A stretch of 64,000 bases of DNA from positions 2,046,001 to 2,110,000 of the forward strand of contig NZ_CAXUQC020000001.1 of NCBI RefSeq assembly GCF_964253025.1, written 5' to 3'. Source of the DNA: Rhizobacter sp964253025 (GTDB lineage: Bacteria > Pseudomonadota > Gammaproteobacteria > Burkholderiales > Burkholderiaceae_C). Numbering within the stretch: the first letter of the stretch is position 1; each line of letters begins with the position of its first letter. The translations under genes and the position numbers were made by a program. Below are positions 18,131 through 24,626 of the stretch, in pieces. The notes beneath the pieces were generated by a model that saw only the letters and a list, made by a program, of their open reading frames with translations, was not told the DNA's origin and did no database searches.

Positions 18131-18709
18131 ATGCAAGCGACGCAGCCCTTTCCTGATGTGGATGCCGTGGTCATCGGCACCTCCGCCGGTGGCGTGGATG
18201 CTCTGCTGTGCCTGTTGCCGGCCCTGCCCGCCACCTTCCGCCGCGCGGTGCTGGTCGTCATCCACCTCCCACCCGACCCTTCGACCGGGCTCGTCACGGT
18301 CCTCGCAGACCGCTGCGTGCTACCGGTGTCCGAGGCACTCGACAAGCAACCGGTGCTGCCCGGGGAGATCGTCGTCGCGCCGCCGAACTACCATCTGCTG
18401 GTGGAGCCGAGCCGCACGCTCGCCCTGTCCGTCGATCCGCCCGTGTGCTTCTCCCGGCCTGCCATCGACCCGCTTTTCGAGTCGGCGGCGATCGCGTGGG
18501 GTCCCCGCTTGCTCGCGTTGCTGCTGACGGGCGGTAGCGAAGACGGCAGTGAGGGCTTGGCCGCGGTACGCGCCCGTGGGGGCCAGGCCTGGGTGCAGGA
18601 TCCGTCGACCGCGGTGGCACGGACCATGCCGGCCTCCGGCTTGCAGCGCGCGGGTGCCGACGCGGTCCTCACGCTGACGCAGATGGCCGAGCGCCTGGCG
18701 CGTGGCTGA
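18131..18709 (+). CDS. CheB-type methylesterase catalytic domain, no receiver
   Basis: 192 aa, ATG at 18131, 11 nt after CheR. It consists only of the methylesterase/amidase domain. The catalytic Ser is in VIGTSAGGVDA, the His in VVIHLPPDPS and the Asp in LLTGGSEDGSEG. Canonical CheB has an N-terminal receiver that holds the esterase inactive until phosphorylated; it is absent here, so activity would have to be controlled in trans, perhaps by the receivers of the neighbouring kinase. It should reverse the CheR modification. Confidence 0.9.
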   Translation: MQATQPFPDVDAVVIGTSAGGVDALLCLLPALPATFRRAVLVVIHLPPDPSTGLVTVLADRCVLPVSEALDKQPVLPGEIVVAPPNYHLLVEPSRTLALSVDPPVCFSRPAIDPLFESAAIAWGPRLLALLLTGGSEDGSEGLAAVRARGGQAWVQDPSTAVARTMPASGLQRAGADAVLTLTQMAERLARG

Positions 18710-18782
18710 GCCGGCATGACCACCGAAACGAGTTTTCCATTGTTCCGTACGTCCCTTGATTCCGAGTCCGCAGAGAAACGCC

Positions 18783-19895
18783 ATGAACCATCCGCCTGAA
18801 GTCAACGTGCTGGTCGTCGACGATGTCGCGCAGAACCTGCTCGCCCTGGAGGCGCTGCTGGCGCGCCCCGGCATCCATGTGCTGAAGGCAGGCTCGGGCG
18901 CGGAAGCACTCGAACTGCTGCTCAACCATGACGTGGCCATGGCGCTGCTTGACGTGCAGATGCCGGAGATCGACGGTTTCACGCTGGCCGAGCTGATGCG
19001 CGGCGCCGAGCGCACGCGGCATATCCCCATCATCTTCCTCACGGCGGCCTCCCAGGACCAGCAGCGGACATTCCGGGGCTACGAGGCGGGTGCGGTCGAC
19101 TTTCTCTACAAGCCGCTCGAGCCGCACGTGCTCGGCAGCAAGGTGGCGGTGTTCGTGGACCTCTACGTGCAACGCCAGCGATTGCAGCAGCAGATCACCG
19201 AGGTCCAGCGACTGCGCAAACTCAACGAGATGATGACGGCCGTGCTCACGCACGACCTGCGCACGCCGCTCATGGCCATCGCCCTCAGTGCCGAGATCGT
19301 GTATCGGCGTGGACACGATGACGCAATCCAGAAGGCCGGCCAGCGCATCAAGGCCAGCAGCTCCCGAATGGCACGCACGATCGACCACCTGCTCAACTTC
19401 TCGCGCATCCGCACCGGGATCGCCAGCATCTCGCCGAAGATGGCCGACCTCGGTTCGGTGTGCGCAGCCGTCGTCACGGAAATCGTCGAGGCACGCCCCG
19501 ACGTCAAGGTGCCCGTGCAGTGCGAGGGTGACCTGACCGGCACCTTCGACACCGACCGCTTGAGCCAGGTGTTTGCCAACCTCATCGGCACGGCGCTGGA
19601 ACACGCGGGCGACGGCGTCGCCGTCAACGTGAAGCTCGATGGCACGCACAAGGAACGCCTGAATGTGCACGTCAGCTTCCCGACGGTGTTGAGCGACGAT
19701 GTGCAGGCCGAGCTGTTCCGCCCCATCCTGGCAGGTCAGGGACGCGACGGCGTGCGGAGCACGCTCGGAGCTGGACTGGCCATCGTGGACCAGGGCATCA
19801 GCGCCCACGGCGGCTCGATCGTGGCCCGCTCGAACGCCACGGAAGGCACGGTGTTCGAGTTCCTGATTCCCCGCAGCGAGCGGCCGAGCCACTGA
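18783..19895 (+). CDS. receiver-HisKA protein with degenerate ATPase domain
   Basis: 370 aa from the ATG at 18783. Receiver at residues 7-125 with Asp57 in ALLDVQMPEIDG and Lys in FLYKPLEP. HisKA follows with the phospho-His motif THDLRTPLMAIA. The ATPase domain is recognisable only at its end (GAGLAIVDQGISAHGG). The N box reads FANLIGTALEHA, where the Mg-binding Asn of NLxxNA is replaced by Thr. The G1 DxGxG box is missing: its place reads VSFPTVLSDDV. It is therefore probably unable to bind ATP normally and may work as a phosphotransfer or scaffold protein, or as a phosphatase-type regulator of the operon's kinase. It ends 2 nt before the next gene. Confidence 0.88.
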   Translation: MNHPPEVNVLVVDDVAQNLLALEALLARPGIHVLKAGSGAEALELLLNHDVAMALLDVQMPEIDGFTLAELMRGAERTRHIPIIFLTAASQDQQRTFRGYEAGAVDFLYKPLEPHVLGSKVAVFVDLYVQRQRLQQQITEVQRLRKLNEMMTAVLTHDLRTPLMAIALSAEIVYRRGHDDAIQKAGQRIKASSSRMARTIDHLLNFSRIRTGIASISPKMADLGSVCAAVVTEIVEARPDVKVPVQCEGDLTGTFDTDRLSQVFANLIGTALEHAGDGVAVNVKLDGTHKERLNVHVSFPTVLSDDVQAELFRPILAGQGRDGVRSTLGAGLAIVDQGISAHGGSIVARSNATEGTVFEFLIPRSERPSH

Positions 19896-19897
19896 CC

Positions 19898-20134
19898 ATG
19901 GACCTGCTGTCCCTGCTCCAATGGCCCGCGATGGCGATCACCGTCCTGTCGGCGTGGTGGGTGGCATCCACGCAGCAGCGAAAGCGGCTCTGGGGGTTCT
20001 GGGGCTACCTCGTCAGCAACGTGCTCTGGGTGGCCTGGGGATGGCACACCGAGGCCTGGGCCCTGGTGCTGTTGCAGTTCTGCCTGGCGGCGATGAACGT
20101 GCGTGGGGCGTGGAAGGCCAGTCCCGCGTCGTGA
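19898..20134 (+). CDS. small membrane protein of unknown function
   Basis: 78 aa. Two or three short hydrophobic helices rich in Trp: LQWPAMAITVLSAWWVAS, then GFWGYLVSNVLWVAWGW, then ALVLLQFCLAAMNVRGAW. It starts 2 nt after the receiver-HisKA gene and so is the last gene of that operon. Its stop codon abuts the stop of the convergent topoisomerase gene. Small two-to-three-helix inner-membrane proteins of this kind are widespread in proteobacteria without a known function. It may anchor or sense for the signalling operon, which is speculative. Confidence 0.75.
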   Translation: MDLLSLLQWPAMAITVLSAWWVASTQQRKRLWGFWGYLVSNVLWVAWGWHTEAWALVLLQFCLAAMNVRGAWKASPAS

Positions 20135-21211
20135 TCAAGGCCGGCGGCAGCGCCCGGCCAGGAAGCACATCAGCTGGCGCTCCGGCACGCTGAGACCCCT
20201 CAGGGGTACTCGGCCCGGCGCCGTCTGCAAGAGCCGAGGAAGGTCTCCGGCCAGGGCGGCATCCAGCACGTCGGGATGCACGTAGGACTTGCGGCACACG
20301 GCAACGGTGTTGCCGAGCCGGCCGGCCACGTCGGCCAGCACCTGGTTCAACCGCTGCGCCGTGATGGGCCCGTCGATCTCCTCTGCCAGCAGACCCAAGG
20401 CATGCGCACTGGCATGCCAGGTCCGGAAGTCCTTTGCCGTGAACGCGGCGCCGGCGCATTCCTTGACATAGTCATTAACGTCCTGGGACGTCACCGTGCA
20501 CGGTTCGCCGTCGTCGCCGGTGTACTGGAAGAGCTCTTGTCCCGGCATGGCCTGGCATTTGCGCACGACGCGGGACACGCGTGGATCGTCGAGTGACACG
20601 TCGTGGCGCACGCCGCTCTTGCCCTTGAAGCGAAGCTTGAGGACGGAGCCTCGGACGGTTGCGTGACGCCCTCGCAGCGTGGTCAGGCCATACGACCCGT
20701 TCGTGCGGGCATAGACGTCGTTGCCGATGCGAACCAGCGTCGTGTCGAGCAGGCGGACGATCGTCGCGAGCACCAAGCGCCGCGGAATCGAAGCGCCGGC
20801 CGGCTGGTTGAGATCTCGCAGCACGCGCGCGCGGATGCGCGGCAAGGCGCGGCCGAACTCACGCATGCGGTCAAACTTGTGGGTGTCACGGGCGGTGCGC
20901 CACTCCGGGTGGTAGCGGTACTGCTTGCGGCCGCGGGCATCACGGCCCGTCGCTTGAATATGCCCGTCCGGCCGAGGGCAGATCCACACGCTGGTGTAGG
21001 CGGGGGGGATGGCCAGCTTGCGGATTCGCTCCAGTTCAGCAGGGTCGTTCAGGCAGGAACCTCCGGGCCCCCGATAGGAAAAGCCCTTGCCTTGCCTTCG
21101 GCGGATGATGCCCGGTTGTTCATCGGTCACATAGACAAGGCCCGCGGGCGCAGCGGCCGCGGCGGTGGAAGGCGGCGCCTTCGGTTCAGGCTTGACTGGC
21201 CGGGGTTTCAA
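20135..21211 (-). CDS. DNA topoisomerase IB (poxvirus/bacterial type)
   Basis: 358 aa from a TTG at 21211, the only start upstream of the conserved N-terminal domain (GKGFSYRGPGG, then IPPAYTSVWICPRPDGHIQATG). The catalytic core has the family's Arg/Lys residues (LRFKGKSG, RVVRKCQAMPGQELFQY, KDFRTWHA) and the nucleophile Tyr310 in CRKSYVHPDV. It relaxes supercoils through a 3'-phosphotyrosine intermediate. Length is normal for bacterial type IB enzymes. It stands alone and convergent to the signalling operon. In many bacteria these genes lie with stress-type genes, and here the sigma-54 cluster lies immediately upstream, but no -24/-12 element is evident at this gene. Confidence 0.92.
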   Translation of the reverse strand: MKPRPVKPEPKAPPSTAAAAAPAGLVYVTDEQPGIIRRRQGKGFSYRGPGGSCLNDPAELERIRKLAIPPAYTSVWICPRPDGHIQATGRDARGRKQYRYHPEWRTARDTHKFDRMREFGRALPRIRARVLRDLNQPAGASIPRRLVLATIVRLLDTTLVRIGNDVYARTNGSYGLTTLRGRHATVRGSVLKLRFKGKSGVRHDVSLDDPRVSRVVRKCQAMPGQELFQYTGDDGEPCTVTSQDVNDYVKECAGAAFTAKDFRTWHASAHALGLLAEEIDGPITAQRLNQVLADVAGRLGNTVAVCRKSYVHPDVLDAALAGDLPRLLQTAPGRVPLRGLSVPERQLMCFLAGRCRRP

Positions 21212-21389
21212 GTTCGGGGCAATGACGGGTCACGCGCTCGACTTGGCCGCAGGCCGTGCGGTCGCACCGGCCGTGGTCAGGGCAGGCGCCATGAGACAGG
21301 CCTCCGGCACCGGTTTCTTCGCCTGGCTTTTCGTCGTCAGGCGCGAGCCGGATGGCGGTCAATGGAACGGAGATCACCTGCACGGTCAT
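21186..21389 (-). CDS. possible small cysteine-containing protein
   Basis: A 67-codon frame from an ATG at 21389. It begins with a plausible beta-strand (MTVQVISVPLTAIRL) and continues with an acidic segment and three cysteines with two histidines (HGACPDHGRCDRTACG), like a small metal-binding site. It overlaps the start of the topoisomerase gene by 26 bp and would be immediately upstream of it. No strong ribosome-binding site. It is downstream of the hairpin that should end the Gln-rich gene transcript. Listed as possible only; it could be chance coding in GC-rich DNA. Confidence 0.35.
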   Translation of the reverse strand: MTVQVISVPLTAIRLAPDDEKPGEETGAGGLSHGACPDHGRCDRTACGQVERVTRHCPELETPASQA

Positions 21390-21428
21390 GGCTGCGGACT
21401 TTCGTGGCGCGTAGTCGTCGGCGAAGTG

Positions 21429-21450
21429 CCGACGCGCTGGGGCGCGTCGG
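21429..21450 (-). terminator. terminator-like hairpin after the Gln-rich gene
   Basis: CCGACGCGC (21429-21437), loop TGGG, GCGCGTCGG (21442-21450): a perfect 9-bp GC stem 51 nt beyond the stop of the Gln-rich gene. No U-run follows on the minus strand, so termination efficiency is uncertain. Confidence 0.55.
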
Positions 21451-21500
21451 CGTCGGTCGCGGCGCATCAGGCGCCGCACTGGTGCGCTGGCGCGCGGGGA

Positions 21501-21896
21501 TCAGCGTTGGCGACCGCTGCTGCCGCTGTCGCTGCCTTGCTGGTCGCTGCGCTGCGGAGAACGGGTGCCGCCCTGCTGCTGGATGCTGGAGTCCTGATCG
21601 CTCAGGTCCTGTTGCATGTTGCCGCCCTGGCTGGCCTGGTCCTGTTGGCGCGAGCCGCTCTGCTGGCCTTGCCCCTGCCCCTGCTGGCGCTGTCCGCTCA
21701 GGCCTTGCTGCTCCTGCTGGCCGACGCCCTTCTGCTGCTGGCCGACGCCCTTTTCCTGCTGGCCTTGCTGCCCCTGGCCACTCTGGTTCTGCTGATCCTG
21801 CTGGCGCGGTGACTGTTGCTGCCCCGGGCTTTGTTGCTGCGAGGGCTGCTGTTGCGCCGACTTCTGCGAGTCCTGGTTCTGACGGTCTTGGGTCAT
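21501..21896 (-). CDS. Gln-rich, wholly disordered protein
   Basis: 131 aa, ATG at 21896 with a textbook AAGGAG 5 nt upstream. About 51 residues (39%) are glutamine; the rest is mainly Ser, Gly, Asp, Arg and Pro. There is no Phe, Tyr, Trp, Cys or His and no hydrophobic core, so it cannot be a normal globular or membrane protein. A short internal repeat, KGVGQQ, occurs twice in tandem. A -24/-12 promoter (21943-21957) points at it and a hairpin follows it, so it is a defined transcription unit rather than a chance ORF. Intrinsically disordered hydrophilic proteins can act as desiccation or stress protectants or form condensates; the actual role is unknown. Confidence 0.8.
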   Translation of the reverse strand: MTQDRQNQDSQKSAQQQPSQQQSPGQQQSPRQQDQQNQSGQGQQGQQEKGVGQQQKGVGQQEQQGLSGQRQQGQGQGQQSGSRQQDQASQGGNMQQDLSDQDSSIQQQGGTRSPQRSDQQGSDSGSSGRQR

Positions 21897-21942
21897 GAGG
21901 TACTCCTTCTATGGCATGTGCAGATTGCACGTTGGAAAAACG

Positions 21943-21957
21943 GCAAGCGGTGTGCCC
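21943..21957 (-). promoter_or_regulatory. sigma-54 promoter for the Gln-rich gene
   Basis: Minus strand reads GGGCACA-CCGC-TTGC, i.e. GG-N10-GC with 9 of 11 positions matching TGGCACG-N4-TTGC. Expected transcription start about 21931, giving a leader of about 35 nt with AAGGAG at the right place. Confidence 0.7.
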
Positions 21958-21968
21958 GACGGCTCGGC

Positions 21969-22340
21969 TCAGCCGCTCACTTCCGCTTCTTCGATCAGGG
22001 CGAAAAGGGCATCCGGATCAGCCGGCTTGAGCAGGTGGCGCGCAAACCCCGCCTCCCGCGCGCGCTGCAGGTCGTTCGGCATTCCGTAGCCGCTGAGGGC
22101 GATCAGCCGCGGGGCCGGCACGAACCCCTCGGCCGTCACGGCCTGGGCCAGTTCATAGCCATCCATGTCCGGAAGCCCGATGTCGAGAATCATCGCGTCG
22201 GGCAGCCATTGCCTGGCTTCCTGCAGCGCCGCGCGGCCGCTGGTGGCCGTCCGTGCTTCGTGGCCCACGGATTCGAGGAGCGCGGCAACGGCTTCGGCCG
22301 CGTCCTCGTTGTCGTCGACGATCAATACGCGTTTGCCCAT
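21969..22340 (-). CDS. single-domain response regulator
   Basis: 123 aa consisting only of a receiver: RVLIVDDNEDAA, Asp53 in ILDIGLPDMDGYE, Ser in IALSGYG at the Thr/Ser position, and Lys in HLLKPADP. Such stand-alone receivers act as phosphate shuttles or sinks, or by protein-protein contact. The gene starts 6 nt after the DUF2383-type gene ends and should be in the same transcript from the sigma-54 promoter at 22900-22914. The nearest kinase is the hybrid kinase at 24627-26516, whose own receiver has a similar ALSGYGHNE segment. Confidence 0.9.
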   Translation of the reverse strand: MGKRVLIVDDNEDAAEAVAALLESVGHEARTATSGRAALQEARQWLPDAMILDIGLPDMDGYELAQAVTAEGFVPAPRLIALSGYGMPNDLQRAREAGFARHLLKPADPDALFALIEEAEVSG

Positions 22341-22346
22341 GACGGG

Positions 22347-22808
22347 TCAGCCGGTCGCGCGCACGCTGTCGCGCAGACGCTTGATCTGGTCATGGTTGGC
22401 TTGCACGCCCAGTTGCTGGCGAGCAACCAGGGCGCGCAGCGGCTCGGGCAGCACCCCTTCGCGCATGGCCGCGCGATAGCGACCGAGTGCCGCATCTTCG
22501 CCTCGCTCGCACTCGTCGAGCATGGCCTGGTCGGTGTAGCCGGCGAGCGAGCCGCGCACGGCCACCCATCCGCGGTGCAGGCTGCCGGACGTCGTGCCGT
22601 CCGTCTCCGGTTCACCGCCGTGTTGCAGCACGTACGGGCGAAGCTCATCGGCTGCCTGCTTGCATTCGGCGGCCCGCTGCAGGAACAACCGGCGCAGCTC
22701 GCTCGACGAGACACGCTCGGCACAGGCCGTGAAGCCAAGCTCCCCGTCCTTGCAGGTGGCAATGAGGTCATTCAAGGTTTCCACGATGTCGTCGTTGGTC
22801 GTGCTCAT
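22347..22808 (-). CDS. DUF2383/PA2169-type four-helix-bundle protein
   Basis: 153 aa, ATG at 22808 with AAGGAG 8-9 nt upstream. It matches the PA2169-like family: IVETLNDLIATCKDGELGF at the N-terminus, then SSELRRLFLQRAAEC, GGEPETDGTTSGSLHRGWVAV, LDECERGEDAALGRYRAAM and a final Gln/His helix (QQLGVQANHDQIKRLR). The family is ferritin-like in fold and appears in general-stress and stationary-phase gene sets, but no biochemical activity is established. It heads a two-gene unit with the single-domain response regulator. Upstream is a candidate -24/-12 promoter. Confidence 0.88.
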   Translation of the reverse strand: MSTTNDDIVETLNDLIATCKDGELGFTACAERVSSSELRRLFLQRAAECKQAADELRPYVLQHGGEPETDGTTSGSLHRGWVAVRGSLAGYTDQAMLDECERGEDAALGRYRAAMREGVLPEPLRALVARQQLGVQANHDQIKRLRDSVRATG

Positions 22809-22899
22809 GTGAGGCTCCTTCTGAATTCGACCCGCAGGATCGAGGGTTGGCCAGCCGACGCCGCGGCGGTTTCGCGGGCGTCGCACCTGCCGGCAATGG

Positions 22900-22914
22900 G
22901 CAGGTGGCGTGCCC
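22900..22914 (-). promoter_or_regulatory. sigma-54 promoter candidate for the DUF2383 gene
   Basis: Minus strand GGGCACG-CCAC-CTGC, GG-N10-GC, 9 of 11 consensus positions. It lies 92 nt upstream of the start, giving a leader of about 80 nt. It shares the 332-bp intergenic region 22809-23140 with the rpoN promoter. The middle of that region holds the perfect arms GTAAC-C-GTTAC (22967-22977), a possible activator or repressor site. Confidence 0.6.
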
Positions 22915-23055
22915 GAGGCACAGCGATGGCGCCGTTCCATCGCTTAAAAACAGGGCAAAGCTTGCGGTAACCGTTACGCACACATGGCTTACCGAACGGA
23001 ACGGTTCTCCGTGCAAACCCGCGGGTCGCCGGGCTGAGCCCGGGTAGCGGCCGGG

Positions 23056-23070
23056 TGGCACGGCTGTTGC
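23056..23070 (+). promoter_or_regulatory. perfect sigma-54 promoter of rpoN
   Basis: TGGCACG-GCTG-TTGC followed by A: all 11 consensus positions of the -24/-12 element with the required GG-N10-GC spacing. Transcription should start near 23082, 59 nt before the ATG of the sigma-54 gene, implying that this sigma factor is transcribed by sigma-54 RNA polymerase. Confidence 0.85.
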
Positions 23071-23140
23071 AGTTTGTCGCCGGAACGTCACGGTCAGGGC
23101 GCACCACCGCAGCCCGGCCGACCTGGAGCCAGCTTCTGCC

Positions 23141-24532
23141 ATGACCGCCATCGCGCTCAAGTTCGAACACAAGCAACAACAGACCCTCACGCCGCGCCTG
23201 CAACAGGCTGTGCGGTTGCTGCAACTGTCCTCGCTCGACTTTGCGCAGGAGGTCCACGCGGCCCTCGACAAGAACCCCTTCCTGGAGCCGGACGACAACG
23301 ATGTACCCGGACCGCTTCAAAGCGACGCGGCGCTTCCCGCCGACGCTGCCACGGACGCGGCTGCGAGCGACGACACCTGGGCGCCTACCGCCGGTCTGCC
23401 GCGCGGCGGGCTTCCCTCGTCGGGTGACGTGACCGCGCTTGACCTGGTGGCCGCCGACGTCAGCCTGCGGGAGTACCTCCACCGGCAGATCAACGTGCAG
23501 CCTCTCACACCCCGAGACCAACTGCTGACCGCGACCCTCATCGAGTCGCTCGACGAGGACGGATACCTGCGCACGCCTCTGGAAGAAGTCGGAGCCCTGA
23601 GCGGCATCGACCCGGACCGCAGCGAGATGCTCTCCGCACTTCGACGGATTCAGGCGCTCGAGCCCAATGGCGTGGGCGCCCGCGACGTGGCGGAGTGCCT
23701 GCTGCTCCAGATGCCGGACATCGAGGACGATGCCGTCCGTACGCTGGCCACGCGGATCGTGACGCAACACATCGACCGCCTGGCCCACCGCGACTTCAGT
23801 GGCCTGGCAAAGACACTCGGGCGTTCGGTGGAGGACGTCGAGCGTGCCTGTGCACGCATCCGGCACCTGGACCCACGCCCCGGCTGGCGCCATGGATCGA
23901 CGGATGTCCAGTACGTCACGCCCGATGTGGTCGTCCGTCGTGTGAGAGGCGCCTGGGTTGCCACGCTGAACACATCGGTCATTCCACGGGTCAAGCTGAA
24001 CCAGGCCTATGCCAAGCTCTTCCAGGAGCACCGGGATGTCCAGCACGGCGAGATGGCCGCGACGCTTCAGGAGGCGCGCTGGACCGTGCGCAACGTTCGC
24101 CAGCGGTTCTCCACCATCCTCAAGGTCACCGAAGCCATCCTCAAGCGCCAGCACCATTTCCTCGAGTACGGCCCCCTCGCAATGAAACCGCTCGGCCTGA
24201 AGGAGATCGCAGAGGAACTCGGCCTGCACGAATCGACGGTGTCCCGGGTCACCAACAACAAGTACATGGCGACGCCCGTTGGCGTGTTCGAGCTGAAGTA
24301 CTTCTTCTCGCGCTCGATGCCGACGGCGAGCGGTTCGGCCTGTTCTCCCACCGCGATTCGCGGCGTCATCAAGGAAATGATCGAGCGGGAGAGTCCGTGC
24401 CAACCGCTTTCAGACCCGGAGATCGCCCGCTTGCTGGTTCGCCAAGGGCTCAACGTGGCGCGCCGCACGGTCACGAAATACCGCCAGCTCCTGAAGGTTG
24501 AACCGGTGGAACGCCGCCGCAAACACGCATGA
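23141..24532 (+). CDS. rpoN: RNA polymerase sigma-54 factor (second-locus paralogue)
   Basis: 463 aa, slightly shorter than the usual 475-500. Region I is Gln/Leu-rich (KQQQTLTPRLQQAVRLLQLS), region II is short and acidic (about 55-100), region III contains the core-binding part, the HTH LKEIAEELGLHESTVSRVTN and the DNA-binding segment VGVFELKYFFSRS. The C-terminal RpoN box is ARRTVTKYRQLLKV. The usual proteobacterial rpoN lies between lptB and hpf/ptsN; none of those genes is here, so this is likely a paralogue. Its neighbours are a hybrid kinase and an NtrC-type activator plus several genes with -24/-12 promoters, and its own promoter is a perfect sigma-54 site. Confidence 0.95.
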   Translation: MTAIALKFEHKQQQTLTPRLQQAVRLLQLSSLDFAQEVHAALDKNPFLEPDDNDVPGPLQSDAALPADAATDAAASDDTWAPTAGLPRGGLPSSGDVTALDLVAADVSLREYLHRQINVQPLTPRDQLLTATLIESLDEDGYLRTPLEEVGALSGIDPDRSEMLSALRRIQALEPNGVGARDVAECLLLQMPDIEDDAVRTLATRIVTQHIDRLAHRDFSGLAKTLGRSVEDVERACARIRHLDPRPGWRHGSTDVQYVTPDVVVRRVRGAWVATLNTSVIPRVKLNQAYAKLFQEHRDVQHGEMAATLQEARWTVRNVRQRFSTILKVTEAILKRQHHFLEYGPLAMKPLGLKEIAEELGLHESTVSRVTNNKYMATPVGVFELKYFFSRSMPTASGSACSPTAIRGVIKEMIERESPCQPLSDPEIARLLVRQGLNVARRTVTKYRQLLKVEPVERRRKHA

Positions 24533-24555
24533 CATACGACCGACTGATGTCCATC

Positions 24556-24570
24556 GGGCATACAGATTGC
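24556..24570 (+). promoter_or_regulatory. sigma-54 promoter candidate for the hybrid kinase
   Basis: GGGCATA-CAGA-TTGC, GG-N10-GC, 8 of 11 consensus positions, in the 94-bp gap between rpoN and the kinase. Predicted start about 24582; the kinase GTG with its GGGGAG site follows at 24627. Confidence 0.6.
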
Positions 24571-24626
24571 CGAAACAGAACGCCAGCCCGGCTCAACAGG
24601 CTGGACACACTTCCGGGGAGTGACCA

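Noticed and set aside
21912..21928. Plus-strand TGGCATG...TTGC as a sigma-54 promoter
   Set aside because: The GG and GC are separated by 12 nt instead of 10, and the only plus-strand gene downstream is more than 1 kb away behind minus-strand genes.
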